Below are positions 54,676-63,876 of a DNA stretch of 64,000 nt, in pieces; position 1 is the stretch's first letter, and each line of letters opens with the position of its first letter. Both the position numbers and the translations under genes were made by a program. The notes under the pieces are model-generated. The model worked only from the letters and a program-made list of their open reading frames with translations. It was not told where the DNA came from and ran no database searches. Source of the stretch: Saccharibacillus deserti (GTDB lineage Bacteria; Bacillota; Bacilli; Paenibacillales; Paenibacillaceae); contig NZ_JABJVN010000004.1 in assembly GCF_013618475.1 (NCBI RefSeq), positions 267,186-331,185 on the forward strand, in the 5' to 3' direction.

Positions 54676-55995
54676 ATGAAAACAAGCAAATCGATTCTCG
54701 GGCTGGTAGCGCTTACGCTGACCGCCTCCCTCTTCGCAGGCTGCTCTTCCAAAGAAAGCGACGCGCCTGCCGCTCCCGGCGCGGCAGACAGTACGCCAAA
54801 AGGCGAGATTACCGTCATTACGCAGCGTACGGACATCGTGGATACGGTATTCCAGGATTACGCCAAGAAATTCAACGAAAAATATCCCGATATCCAGGTG
54901 AATTTCGAGGCGCTGGCCAACTATGAAGACCAGATCAAGATCCGGATGAATACGAACGACTACGGCGACGTTCTCCTGCTGCCGACCAGTATTCCGCTGG
55001 CCGACACGCCGACTTTCTTCGAGCCGCTGGGTTCGATGGAGGAAATGTCCAAGCAGTACGACGGACTTGAAGAACGCGAAGTCGACGGCAAAGCGTACGG
55101 TCTTCCGATTACGATCAACTACTCGGGCGTGATCTACAACAAGTCGGTCTTCGAGAAAGCGGGCTACAGCGAACCTCCGAAAACGATCGAAGAATTCATG
55201 CAGGTCCTGCAGGCGATCAAAGACAAGACGGATGCGGTTCCGCTGTACACCAACTACGCCGCAGGCTGGCCGCTCACCCAATGGGAAGCGGTGCTGACGA
55301 CCGTAGCCGGCGACAAAGAGTATGTCAACGTCAAGCAGCCGAATACGGACGACAACTTCGTGCCCGGAGCTCCGCACTATGAGCTGTACAAAGTCATGTA
55401 CGACGCGGCCAAGAACGGCCTGATCGAAGAAGATCCGACGACGACCGACTGGGAATCTTCCAAAGCCGACCTGGCCAACGGCAAGATCGGAACGATGGTA
55501 CTCGGTTCGTGGGCGATCGGCCAGATCAAAGGAATCGCCCCGAATCCGGACGATATCGGCTTCATGCCGTTCCCGACCAACGCCAAAGAACGTATCGTGC
55601 CTCTGGCCGACGACTATACGCTCGGCATCAATGTGAACAGCGAGAACAAAGAAGCCGCGCGCGCCTGGGTAAACTGGTTTATCAACGAATCCGGCTATCC
55701 GACCACCGAAGGCGGCGGCATCAGCCCGGTCAAAGGCGCCGAGCTGCCTGAAATCCTCAAACAGTTCGAAGGCACCGACATCAAATTCGAAACGCAAACG
55801 CCGGCCGAAGAGAAGCAGAAAGGCCTGGTCGACAAGATCGACAAAGACGCCGAAATCGGTCTCTGGCAGCCGGACTTCAAAAAAACCATCATTGAAGCAG
55901 GGATCGGCAACCGTCCCGAATCGTACGACGACATTATGAAAGGCCTGAACGACGCCTGGGTCAAATCGCGCGCCAAAGTCGGAGCCGCCGAGTAA
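54676..55995 (+). CDS. Manno-oligosaccharide-binding lipoprotein of the ABC importer
   Basis: Family 1 extracellular binding protein of 439 residues. Signal peptide with lipobox LFAGC, Cys 23; acidic-Ala linker; lobes start GEITVITQRTDIVDTVFQDY and contain YGDVLLLPTSIPLADT and GLPITINYSGVIYNKSVFEK. It is paralogous to 47417-48715. The ATG at 54676 has GAAAGGGG about 11 bases upstream. Followed after a structured 275-base gap by two permease genes. Substrate inferred from GH113, GH130 and epimerase in the locus. Confidence 0.9.
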   Translation: MKTSKSILGLVALTLTASLFAGCSSKESDAPAAPGAADSTPKGEITVITQRTDIVDTVFQDYAKKFNEKYPDIQVNFEALANYEDQIKIRMNTNDYGDVLLLPTSIPLADTPTFFEPLGSMEEMSKQYDGLEEREVDGKAYGLPITINYSGVIYNKSVFEKAGYSEPPKTIEEFMQVLQAIKDKTDAVPLYTNYAAGWPLTQWEAVLTTVAGDKEYVNVKQPNTDDNFVPGAPHYELYKVMYDAAKNGLIEEDPTTTDWESSKADLANGKIGTMVLGSWAIGQIKGIAPNPDDIGFMPFPTNAKERIVPLADDYTLGINVNSENKEAARAWVNWFINESGYPTTEGGGISPVKGAELPEILKQFEGTDIKFETQTPAEEKQKGLVDKIDKDAEIGLWQPDFKKTIIEAGIGNRPESYDDIMKGLNDAWVKSRAKVGAAE

Positions 55996-56100
55996 TCCGC
56001 GGATCAGACCAGTGCCCAACACGCCGGCCCAGCCGGCAGAATTATAGAAAAGGGCTTCGGAGGAAAGCGGGAACCTAGCACCCTTTCAACTCTTAATCAG

Positions 56101-56181
56101 AGGTTTACGTTCTCCTGAAATAACAATTTCGTCGGAGACTTCGTACACGCTTCAGGTACGAAATCTCAGGGAGCGTAACCT
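56101..56181 (+). ncRNA. Nested RNA hairpin between binding-protein and permease genes
   Basis: AGGTTTACGTTCTCCTGA at 56101-56118 can pair imperfectly with TCAGGGAGCGTAACCT (56166-56181), enclosing a perfect TTCGTAC/GTACGAA hairpin (56140-56146 with 56156-56162). Such structures between binding-protein and membrane-subunit genes commonly lower read-through and protect the 3' end of the abundant first message. Not a known riboswitch class to me. Confidence 0.45.
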
Positions 56182-56270
56182 TACCTTTAGGGTTGACAAG
56201 GTACGCGGTTTCCCTCTTCCTTTTTACGGCCTGACGGACCGGACGAAAGACCCTTACGGAGGTGTGGAAT

Positions 56271-57134
56271 TTGAGTTACCGCAATCAGCGAATCCTGATT
56301 ATTCTCTCGTTTACGATCATCCCGATCGCGCTCTTGTTTGTTTTTGCCTATCTGCCGGTCGTCAATATGTTCCGCTACAGCTTTACGGACTGGAACGGCT
56401 ACAGCAAGACTTTCGAATATGTTGGGTTTGAGAACTACAAAAGCATTTTTACCGATCCCAAGTATTTTTCCGTATTCAAAGTCAGCTTGTATTACTTCTT
56501 CGCTACCTTCGCGCAGATGGGTCTGGCACTTTATTTTGCGACCATTTTGAGTTTCAAGGTCAAAGGCAAAAACTTTTTCAAAGGAATCCTGTTCTTTCCC
56601 TACCTGCTGAACGGCGTCGCCATCGGTTTTATTTTCCTGTTCTTCTTTAAGCCGGACGGCACTTTCGATACCGTTCTCCAAGCGCTCGGACTCGACTTCC
56701 TGATTCAGAAATGGCTGCTGAACCCGCATATCATTAACGTGTCGCTCGCCGGAGCTTCCGTATGGAGATACATGGGCTTCAACTTTATCGTCTTCCTGGG
56801 TGCCATTTCCTCGATTTCGAAAGACATCTATGAAGCTTCCGACATTGACGGAGCCAACCGTTGGCATCAATTCCGCCATATCATTCTGCCCAGCATCAAG
56901 CGAATCGTGCAGCTCAACATTATTTTGTCGATCAGCGGTGCCATCAGCGCATTCGATATTCCCTATATCATGACCGGCGGTTCCAACGGCAGCAACACGT
57001 TCGTCATCCAGACGGTCGACGTGGCTTTCAAATACGGCAAAGTCGGACTCGCTTCCGCCATGGCCGTCGTGCTGCTGTTCATTGTGGTAACCGTGACGCT
57101 TATCCAGCAATTTTTCGTGAAGGAGGACAAATAA
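56271..57134 (+). CDS. ABC permease (MalF-type) of the mannan importer
   Basis: A 287-residue six-helix membrane subunit: LIILSFTIIPIALLFVFAYL (helix 1), VKGKNFFKGILFFPYLLNGV, EAA loop DIYEASDIDGANRWHQFRHI then ILPSIK. The start is TTG at 56271, 8 bases after GGAGG; a GTG at 56262 is too close to that site. The stop is one base from the next ATG, so the permeases are coupled. ATPase not encoded here. Confidence 0.92.
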   Translation: MSYRNQRILIILSFTIIPIALLFVFAYLPVVNMFRYSFTDWNGYSKTFEYVGFENYKSIFTDPKYFSVFKVSLYYFFATFAQMGLALYFATILSFKVKGKNFFKGILFFPYLLNGVAIGFIFLFFFKPDGTFDTVLQALGLDFLIQKWLLNPHIINVSLAGASVWRYMGFNFIVFLGAISSISKDIYEASDIDGANRWHQFRHIILPSIKRIVQLNIILSISGAISAFDIPYIMTGGSNGSNTFVIQTVDVAFKYGKVGLASAMAVVLLFIVVTVTLIQQFFVKEDK

Positions 57135-57135
57135 G

Positions 57136-58011
57136 ATGCAGGCCGCCAAACCTACCGTTCGCAAAAGCGCCCGTTCGCATACGCTCCGTTATACGGCCGC
57201 TGCGATTCTCAAATACGCCTCCCTGACCATCGGCGCACTGGCTGCCCTGATTCCGATCGTCGTCGTCTTGTTCGCCTCGCTCAAGACCGGCGGCGAATAC
57301 AGCTCGACCGGCCCTCTGACGCCTCCGGGGAACTGGCTGAACTTCGATAACTACACCAAAGCGTTCGTGAACGGCAAGATGCTGGTCGGATTCATGAACA
57401 CGATGATTATCCTGATTGTGTCGATCATCGGCGCTACCCTAACCGGATCGATGATCGCCTATATCCTGAGCCGGTTCCAATTCCGCGGCAAAAAGCTCCT
57501 GCTCGGCGCTTTCCTGCTCGCGACGCTTATTCCGAGCGTAACCACGCAGGTTGCGACGTTCCAGATCATCAACGATCTGAATCTGTTCAACACCCGCCTG
57601 GCGCCGATCGTGCTGTATCTCGGTACCGACATTATTGCCGTGTACATCTTCCTGCAGTTTCTCGATACGATCGCGGTGTCGCTTGACGAATCGGCGATGC
57701 TCGACGGCGCTTCGTACTTCAAGATCTATTTCCGCATCATCCTGCCGCTGCTGCTTCCCGCGGTCGTCACGGTCGTCATTATCAAAGGCGTAAGTATCTA
57801 CAACGACTTCTACACGCCGTTCCTGTACATGCCCAAGACCTCGCTCCAAGTCATATCCACGGCGCTGTTCAAGTTCAAAGGGCCGTACGGTTCACAGTGG
57901 GAAGTCATCTGCGCGGCGATCATCATCACGATTATCCCGACCCTGATCGCTTTCTTGTCGCTGCAGAAATACATCTATAACGGATTCGCCCAAGGTTCGG
58001 AAAAAGGCTGA
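57136..58011 (+). CDS. ABC permease (MalG-type) of the mannan importer
   Basis: A 291-residue membrane subunit with a basic N-terminal tail (KPTVRKSARSHTLRY), six helices, EAA loop SLDESAMLDGASYFKIYFRI and typical C-terminus LQKYIYNGFAQGSEKG. AAGGAGG, inside the end of the preceding gene, lies nine bases before the ATG. Followed after 49 bases by the GH130 gene. Partner of 56271-57134. Confidence 0.92.
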   Translation: MQAAKPTVRKSARSHTLRYTAAAILKYASLTIGALAALIPIVVVLFASLKTGGEYSSTGPLTPPGNWLNFDNYTKAFVNGKMLVGFMNTMIILIVSIIGATLTGSMIAYILSRFQFRGKKLLLGAFLLATLIPSVTTQVATFQIINDLNLFNTRLAPIVLYLGTDIIAVYIFLQFLDTIAVSLDESAMLDGASYFKIYFRIILPLLLPAVVTVVIIKGVSIYNDFYTPFLYMPKTSLQVISTALFKFKGPYGSQWEVICAAIIITIIPTLIAFLSLQKYIYNGFAQGSEKG

Positions 58012-58060
58012 CCGCCCGCTTCGAGCCGCCCATTACGTATTCGCGGAGGAGAAATCATTC

Positions 58061-59083
58061 ATGTCCAACGTACGCATTATCGGAGAATCGCTGCCCAACA
58101 TGCCGTGGGAAAACAAACCGGAAGGCTTGAACGCGCCGGTCTGGCGCCACTCGGCCAATCCGGTCGTCCCCCGCAATCCCGCTCCCGGGATCGCCCGGAT
58201 CTTCAACAGCGCCGTCGCCGCCTACGATGGCGGATTTATCGGCGTATTCCGCGCCGAAACGGTCAACGGCCGCCCCCATCTGTCCCTGGGACGAAGCGAC
58301 GACGCGCTCAACTGGACGTTCGACGAACGCCCGATCGACTTTGTCGACGAGGAAGGCAAACCTTACAATCCGGGCTACGCCTACGACCCCCGGCTGGTCA
58401 AAGCCGAAGGCGTCTATTACATCATCTGGTGTACCGACTTCTACGGAGCGGCGATCGGACTTGCGCGGACGGAAGACTTCCGGACCTTCGTCCGTCTCGA
58501 GAACCCGTTCCTGCCGTTCAACCGCAACGGCGTACTCTTCCCGCGCCGGATCGGCGGAAACTATGTCATGCTGTCGCGTCCGAGCGACAGCGGCCATACG
58601 CCGTTCGGCGACGTGTTCCTCAGCGAAAGCCCGGATCTGCTTTACTGGGGCAAACACCGCCATGTCATGTCCAAAGGCGGCAAAGGCTGGTGGCAGTCCG
58701 TCAAAATCGGCGGCGGACCGGCCCCGATCGAAACAAGCGAAGGCTGGCTGATGTTCTATCACGGCGTGACCGGCACCTGCAACGGCCTGGTCTACAGCAT
58801 GAGCGCCGTTATTCTCGATCTCGACGATCCGTCCAAAGTGAAATACCGTTCCGGAAACTTCGTACTGACACCGGAAGAATGGTACGAGGAACGCGGATTC
58901 GTAGCCAATGTCATCTTCCCGTGCGCGACGCTGCATGACGCCGACACCGGACGGATCGCCGTGTATTACGGGGCCGCCGATACGTATGTGGGCATCGCCT
59001 ATACCACGGTCGACGAGATTGTCCGTTATGTGATCGACACGGACGAAGTGATCGGCGACGACCGCGAAATCGGCCGGATGTAA
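58061..59083 (+). CDS. Stand-alone GH130 beta-mannoside phosphorylase/hydrolase
   Basis: A 340-residue five-bladed beta-propeller enzyme. Catalytic Asp 109 in GYAYDPRLVKAEGVYYIIWC; further motifs GLARTEDFRTF, NRNGVLFPRRIGG, KIGGGPAPIETSEGWLMFYH and IAVYYGAADTYVGIAY. It lacks the N-terminal helix of subfamily 1 and resembles subfamily 2 or a related group that act on longer beta-1,4-manno-oligosaccharides or Man-GlcNAc. It thus complements the fused enzyme at 50034. Basic residues that bind phosphate cannot be confirmed by eye, so hydrolase activity is not excluded. GGAGGAG precedes the ATG. Confidence 0.85.
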   Translation: MSNVRIIGESLPNMPWENKPEGLNAPVWRHSANPVVPRNPAPGIARIFNSAVAAYDGGFIGVFRAETVNGRPHLSLGRSDDALNWTFDERPIDFVDEEGKPYNPGYAYDPRLVKAEGVYYIIWCTDFYGAAIGLARTEDFRTFVRLENPFLPFNRNGVLFPRRIGGNYVMLSRPSDSGHTPFGDVFLSESPDLLYWGKHRHVMSKGGKGWWQSVKIGGGPAPIETSEGWLMFYHGVTGTCNGLVYSMSAVILDLDDPSKVKYRSGNFVLTPEEWYEERGFVANVIFPCATLHDADTGRIAVYYGAADTYVGIAYTTVDEIVRYVIDTDEVIGDDREIGRM

Positions 59084-59096
59084 CGGAGGCCTGCCC

Positions 59097-60056
59097 ATGG
59101 ATAGAGATCTGCCGCTGCACGAACTGCGGGAGTACGGGGGCAAAAGCCCGAAACCGGACGATTTCGATGAGTATTGGGCGCGCGCCCTGCAGGAATTGGA
59201 CCGCCAGTCGCTGGACTACGAACTGGTTCCGGCCGAGATGTACAGCCCCGCGGCCGAATGTTTCCACTTGTATTTCACCGGCGTGGGCGGCGCACGCGTC
59301 CATGCCAAATATGTAAGGCCCCGCCACCTTGCGCAGCCGGGACCGGGCGTCGCGATGTTCCACGGCTACGCCTGCGACAGCGGGGATTGGAGCGAGAAGA
59401 TTCTGTATGCGGCAAGCGGGGTCAGCGTATTGGCGCTGGACTGCCGCGGTCAAGGCGGACCTTCGGAAGATGTGCTGCGCACAAGCGGTCCGACCCTGCG
59501 CGGCCATGTGATCCGCGGCCTGGAAGACGCCAATCCCGACAATCTGTATTACCGGAACGTGTTCCTCGATACGGTGCAAACGGCCCGTATTCTGATGAGC
59601 CTGCCGAATGTGGACGAGACAAGAATCGCGGCGCTCGGCTATTCGCAGGGCGGCGCGCTGACCGTCGCCTGCGCGGCGCTCGAACCCCGGATCGCCCTGG
59701 CAATCCCCGTGTATCCGTTCCTGTCGGATTACCGGCGAGCCTGGGAGATGGAAGTCGTTTCTTCCGCCTACGAAGAACTGTCGTATTATTTCCGCTGGTT
59801 CGATCCGCAGCACAAACGGGCCGAAGAAACGTTCCGGCGGCTCGGCTATATCGATATTCAGCATCTGGCTTCGCGGATCCGGGCGCGCGTAATCTGGGTC
59901 ACGGGACTGACCGATACGGTCTGCCCGCCTTCGACCCAGTTCGCCGCCTACAACAAGATCGCCGCGGACAAGGAAATGCTGCTGCTCTATGAACACGGCC
60001 ATGAATGGCTGCCGGGCGTAGGCGACCGGGCCTTGAGCGAGATCACTTCGCTCTAG
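59097..60056 (+). CDS. CE7 acetyl esterase (acetylxylan esterase/cephalosporin-C deacetylase family)
   Basis: A 319-residue alpha/beta-hydrolase. CE7 signatures: RGQGG (117-121), nucleophile S183 in LGYSQGGALT, acid D273 in TGLTDTVCPPST, and H302-E303 in YEHGHEWLPG. Such enzymes remove O-acetyl groups from short oligosaccharides in the cytosol. Natural mannans are acetylated, so deacetylation before GH113/GH130/epimerase action is the obvious role here (inference). No signal peptide. ACGGAGG lies before the ATG, 13 bases after the GH130 stop; last gene of the operon. Confidence 0.92.
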   Translation: MDRDLPLHELREYGGKSPKPDDFDEYWARALQELDRQSLDYELVPAEMYSPAAECFHLYFTGVGGARVHAKYVRPRHLAQPGPGVAMFHGYACDSGDWSEKILYAASGVSVLALDCRGQGGPSEDVLRTSGPTLRGHVIRGLEDANPDNLYYRNVFLDTVQTARILMSLPNVDETRIAALGYSQGGALTVACAALEPRIALAIPVYPFLSDYRRAWEMEVVSSAYEELSYYFRWFDPQHKRAEETFRRLGYIDIQHLASRIRARVIWVTGLTDTVCPPSTQFAAYNKIAADKEMLLLYEHGHEWLPGVGDRALSEITSL

Positions 60057-60159
60057 CGGACAATCCGTTTCCGATCAAACGGCCGAATCGATCTAACCGA
60101 ACAGTTCCAATCGAACCCTTGCAAATGGAATACGTGTAAATTGAATACGTGCAATCAAG

Positions 60160-60197
60160 AAACCCCCGATTCCTTCCGGAGAAGAAATCGGGGGTTT
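60160..60197. terminator. Terminator of the mannan ABC operon
   Basis: AAACCCCCGATT (60160-60171) pairs with AATCGGGGGTTT (60186-60197), with T-run; 100 bases after the esterase stop. Confidence 0.87.
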
Positions 60198-60311
60198 TAA
60201 GTTTGTCCGAAGCGGCATGCAATCCGGGTAGAATGCGGCGCGGATGAACAGATGCGTCCGGAACTTCGGAAGGCTCCTATTCGGGCAGGGCCGAATCGAG
60301 AGACTGCCGGC

Positions 60312-61244
60312 TCATTTCTCGCCCATAATCGTGGACAGCGACGTTGTCGCTTCCATATAGAACGGCGAGCCTTCTTCGCTCTCCGGCATCACCAGACGGA
60401 AGAGGTAGGCACTTTCGTCCCGGGCTTTCCAGACGATATAATCCCGCAGCTCTTTCTCTCCGCTTCCCTGAAGGAACAAAGCGGCGTTCGCCATCGGACT
60501 CTCGACCAAGGTGTCGCTGAAAAATTCTTCGACCTTGGCGCCGCTTTTCTCGAGTTCGGCCGTTCCCTCGCTGCGCAGTTTGTCCAGATCGAAGCCGGGC
60601 GGCAGCTCCTCGATCTCCGCGTAATAGTCCGGGTTCGCGGTCATCATCAAACGGCCGCTCGAAGCTTCGAGCTTGTAGCCGTCCAGCGCGTACAGCGAAT
60701 AGCCGTCTCCCTGCTGCAGTGTGCCGACTGCGGTCTCCGCATTGCCGTCTCCGACCGTGAAGGTCTCGGTGGCCGGCCGCTCCGACGCCGCTTTCTCGCC
60801 GCCGGTTGTGCCTTCCGAACCCTGTGCCGCCGAATCGTCCGCTTTCTCTTCATCCTTTTTGAGCGATTGAATCTCGAGCTGCGGCACTTCGCTGCCTTCC
60901 ACCGGATGCTCCATGTATTCGAACGAAATCGTGTCGCCTTCGTTCAGACCTTCGAGCTGCGCCGCGGCGCTCTCGGAAATCTGGAACGAAGTTGGCTTAC
61001 CGTCCACGTTGACCTCGATCGTGTGCGGATCGGCCTGCCCGCCGTACTCGCCGGTCGCCGAGACCGCTTCATGCTCCTGCGGATCGCCTTCTTCCGGCGC
61101 CGAAGTGTCCGGCGGTTCCTGTGTCGTATTCGTTGGGATTTCTTCCGGCTCGGGCGCCGGGGCTTTCGCTTCGCCGCAGGCTGTCAGAGCAAACGTCAAC
61201 AGCAGCGCGGAAGCCAGGCTTATCATTCTGGCGTTTTTTTTCAT
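60312..61244 (-). CDS. Lipoprotein with acidic linkers, function unknown
   Basis: A 310-residue lipoprotein: signal peptide with lipobox ALTAC (Cys 23), a Pro/Glu/Thr-rich tether (~27-65), a small beta-rich domain (~68-125; HTIEVNVDGKPTSFQISESA), a second acidic linker (~128-155) and a C-terminal alpha/beta domain (~158-308) without recognised motif. Anchored on the outer face of the membrane. I do not recognise a family. The ATG at 61244 has GGAGGTG upstream; a start at 61259 is less likely. Monocistronic, between the mannan operon and pit genes. Confidence 0.7.
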   Translation of the reverse strand: MKKNARMISLASALLLTFALTACGEAKAPAPEPEEIPTNTTQEPPDTSAPEEGDPQEHEAVSATGEYGGQADPHTIEVNVDGKPTSFQISESAAAQLEGLNEGDTISFEYMEHPVEGSEVPQLEIQSLKKDEEKADDSAAQGSEGTTGGEKAASERPATETFTVGDGNAETAVGTLQQGDGYSLYALDGYKLEASSGRLMMTANPDYYAEIEELPPGFDLDKLRSEGTAELEKSGAKVEEFFSDTLVESPMANAALFLQGSGEKELRDYIVWKARDESAYLFRLVMPESEEGSPFYMEATTSLSTIMGEK

Positions 61245-61330
61245 ATTCAACACCTCCACCCTATTAGACGGAGTCCGATCCGAATAAGTTACACTTTTAT
61301 AAGGAAGGCGCAGAGACAGCCCCTACAAAA

Positions 61331-61357
61331 AAGCCCGCCGGGAACTCCGGCGGGCTT
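61331..61357 (-). terminator. Terminator of the pit operon
   Basis: AAGCCCGCCGG (61331-61341) pairs with CCGGCGGGCTT (61347-61357); six T follow on the minus strand. Confidence 0.87.
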
Positions 61358-61382
61358 GGCTGCGATACGTGTAAAGCTTCGG

Positions 61383-62372
61383 CTAGAACAGCAGTTTGAA
61401 GATCAGACCGGCCATGATGGCTACGACGGGAATCGTGATAAACCAGGCCACGATGATCCGGCCCGCCATTCCCCATTTGACCTCGCGGAAGCGCTTGGCC
61501 GCTCCTACGCCGAGAATCGAAGAAGTGGCGGCGTGCGTCGTGCTGATCGGCAGATGCAGCAGCGTCGCCGTAAAGATAACGGAAGCGGACGACACGTCGG
61601 CCGCGAAACCGTTGATCGGCTCGATTTTGAAAATTTTCGTACCGAGCGTCTTGATGATCTTCCAGCCGCCGACCGATGTACCGATCGCGATCGCCGTAGC
61701 GGCGGACAGTTTAACCCACAGCGGAGGCTCGAGCGAATCCCAACGTCCCGCCGAGATCAGCGCGAACGTCATGATGCCCATCGCTTTTTGCGCATCGTTC
61801 GTACCGTGCGCGAACGACTGCAGCGCTGCGGTCAGCACCTGCATCGAGCGGAAGCCTTTGTTGACCGTGTGCGGGCTGCGCCGGCCCACGGTATATTTGA
61901 GAATCATCATAATGATATAACCGACGGCGAACGCGATTAATGGCGAGAATATGAGGGCTTCAACAATTTCGAGGAACCCTTTCCAATTGACGCTGTCCGA
62001 ACCGGCACCCACGAACACGGCACCCGCAAGCGCACCGATCATCGCGTGCGACGAGGAAGACGGAATCCCGAACCACCAGGTAGCCAGGTTCCAGATGATG
62101 GCCGCAATGAGCGTCGCGATGACGATCTCGATCCCGTTATCGAGCTTGGTCGGATCGGCGATACTGCCCCCGATCGTCTTGGCTACGCCGGTAAACGTGA
62201 TGGCTCCGAGGAAGTTCATGCCCGCCGCAAGCAAAATGGCGGTGCGCGGCTTCAGCGCCCGTGTCGATACGGACATGGCAATCGCGTTGGCCGTATCGTG
62301 GAATCCGTTGATAAAATCGAAAGCGAGCGCCAAGAAGACGACAATCGCAAGGACAAATAATGATGTTTCCAT
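61383..62372 (-). CDS. pit: Low-affinity inorganic phosphate transporter (PiT family)
   Basis: A 329-residue membrane symporter importing phosphate (or metal-phosphate). The duplicated PiT signature is present: GFHDTANAIAMSVSTRAL (residues ~22-39) and FAHGTNDAQKAMGIMT (~190-205), and SSSHAMIGALAGA and STTHAATSSILGVGAAKR are the matching repeats. About ten helices. The ATG at 62372 lacks a clear ribosome site, so expression may rely on coupling or the start may be further upstream. It follows the DUF47 gene, its usual partner, after 174 bases. Confidence 0.92.
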   Translation of the reverse strand: METSLFVLAIVVFLALAFDFINGFHDTANAIAMSVSTRALKPRTAILLAAGMNFLGAITFTGVAKTIGGSIADPTKLDNGIEIVIATLIAAIIWNLATWWFGIPSSSSHAMIGALAGAVFVGAGSDSVNWKGFLEIVEALIFSPLIAFAVGYIIMMILKYTVGRRSPHTVNKGFRSMQVLTAALQSFAHGTNDAQKAMGIMTFALISAGRWDSLEPPLWVKLSAATAIAIGTSVGGWKIIKTLGTKIFKIEPINGFAADVSSASVIFTATLLHLPISTTHAATSSILGVGAAKRFREVKWGMAGRIIVAWFITIPVVAIMAGLIFKLLF

Positions 62373-62546
62373 AGTGTGTTGACCGCATGAAGAAAGACGG
62401 CTCCGCCGCATTCGCAGACCTGCAAATGCCGTGCCGCTGTCTTTTTACGAAACAGCCGCCGATCGATGGACGATGCCCACGCTCGCATGCCGAATCCCGC
62501 AAAAAGCGGTCCTGACCTCCTCTAACCCTAAAATGGCAGGCTCCGT

Positions 62547-63161
62547 TTAGGAGTTGCTCATAATGATGGTTTCCAGAATATCGGCAACGTCTTCGCAGTT
62601 GTCGGTCGTCGTCTCAAGACGTTCGTAAATTTCTTTGCGTTTGATGAGTTCGATCGGATCGCTTACGTTCGCAAACAATTCCGTGATGCAGATCCGCAGC
62701 AGTTGGTCGCCCTGGTTCTCCAGATCGTTCAGACGGATCGTGTATTCGCGGATCGCGAGCAGTTTTTTCTGGGACAGCAGGTGAATCGCTTTCTGGATCA
62801 CGTATGCCGATTCGCGCAGGATTTCCCCGAACTGAATCATATATTCGTCAGGCTGGCCCAAGTTGTACATGTAAAAACGCGAAGCGGTCGCTTCAAGTCC
62901 GTCCAACACGTCGTCAAGCGTAGTGGCCAGCTTCAGGATGTCGTCTCGTTCAAGCGGAGTGATAAAAGTCTTGTTCAGCTCCGTAATGATGGTATGCGTA
63001 AATCCGTCACATTTGGTTTCGTAATCTTTCATGTCTTTGACGAAGGTGTTTACGTCCTTCAGGTCGGCGACGTGCTTGGAGAAATAGTCCGCTGCCTGTA
63101 CAATCGTATCGGCCATGTCTTCGAGTGTTTGAAAGAAAATGTCCTTCTTTTTTACACGCAT
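62547..63161 (-). CDS. DUF47 (PhoU-like) accessory protein of PiT
   Basis: A 204-residue all-helical cytosolic protein of the PhoU-like DUF47 family: FQTLEDMADTIVQAADYFSK, DYETKCDGFTHTIITELNKT, FITPLERDDILKLATTLDDV and LERD/E..D metal-binding acidic motifs (ERLETTTDNCEDVADILETI). Members bind PiT transporters and modulate transport. AAGGGG lies seven bases before the ATG at 63161; a longer frame starts at 63203. First gene of the pit pair. Confidence 0.9.
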   Translation of the reverse strand: MRVKKKDIFFQTLEDMADTIVQAADYFSKHVADLKDVNTFVKDMKDYETKCDGFTHTIITELNKTFITPLERDDILKLATTLDDVLDGLEATASRFYMYNLGQPDEYMIQFGEILRESAYVIQKAIHLLSQKKLLAIREYTIRLNDLENQGDQLLRICITELFANVSDPIELIKRKEIYERLETTTDNCEDVADILETIIMSNS

Positions 63162-63876
63162 TTTAAAACCCCTTTTCAAATGTTCAAAACCAAAAATGGG
63201 CAAGGCTTTGAAGCCGCTTTTGCGACCTCCATCATTTTATCACAACGATGTAAGGGATTAAAGAAAACTTCTTTGGATTTTCACACTGTTTTTACATAAA
63301 AGCCGACTTTATTTAATAAAAAGGACGTATCCGCTGCCGAACTGTTCCTTTTCTGGGTTCCGGAACCCTTTGCGATCTGTCTTCACTTTACACACCCTTC
63401 ATTAAACGAATCTTAAACGGAAAGTCAAAAAGCCGGAAACAACAGGTTACAAGGAGAGATTTGTCGGGGATTGGGAGGGGGAAATCGGAGAAGATCCGGG
63501 ATAAGGCCGGTCGGGCGATTGGCGGTTAACTCGGGGCTGGAGAAAGCACGGGCAGTGATGCGAGACAGCTGCGGACGGGGCGCTGGCGCAAGAAGCCGAA
63601 GCGGATAGATCTGTGCGGCGGCAGCAAAAAAAACGAAAAATAAGTGCGTGGGAACGCTTATTTCTCGTTTTTTAATTGTATGGGGCGAAATAATGGCTTG
63701 AGAACACTTATTCAGGCTGTACGCACCTGAAATTCGCCTTGTCTTACCAAATAGCTGCTCTGCCGCATCTATTTCGGAAGGCTCCGCGAGATGGGGCCGA
63801 TTTGAACAGGCGGCCTCCGATTCGAAACGGCCGAGCCGCTCGCCGCTGCAAGCGCCCAAATCATGCAGTGCTGCCC
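63162..63876. other. Intergenic region with one large hairpin
   Basis: No convincing gene in about 715 bases. A long imperfect hairpin (arms about 63626-63648 and 63652-63673, AAAAACGAAAAATAAG with CTTATTTCTCGTTTTT) can act as terminator in both directions. The sequence TGAGAACACTTATTC (63698-63712) echoes part of it (TGGGAACGCTTATTT, 63649-63663). Confidence 0.5.
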
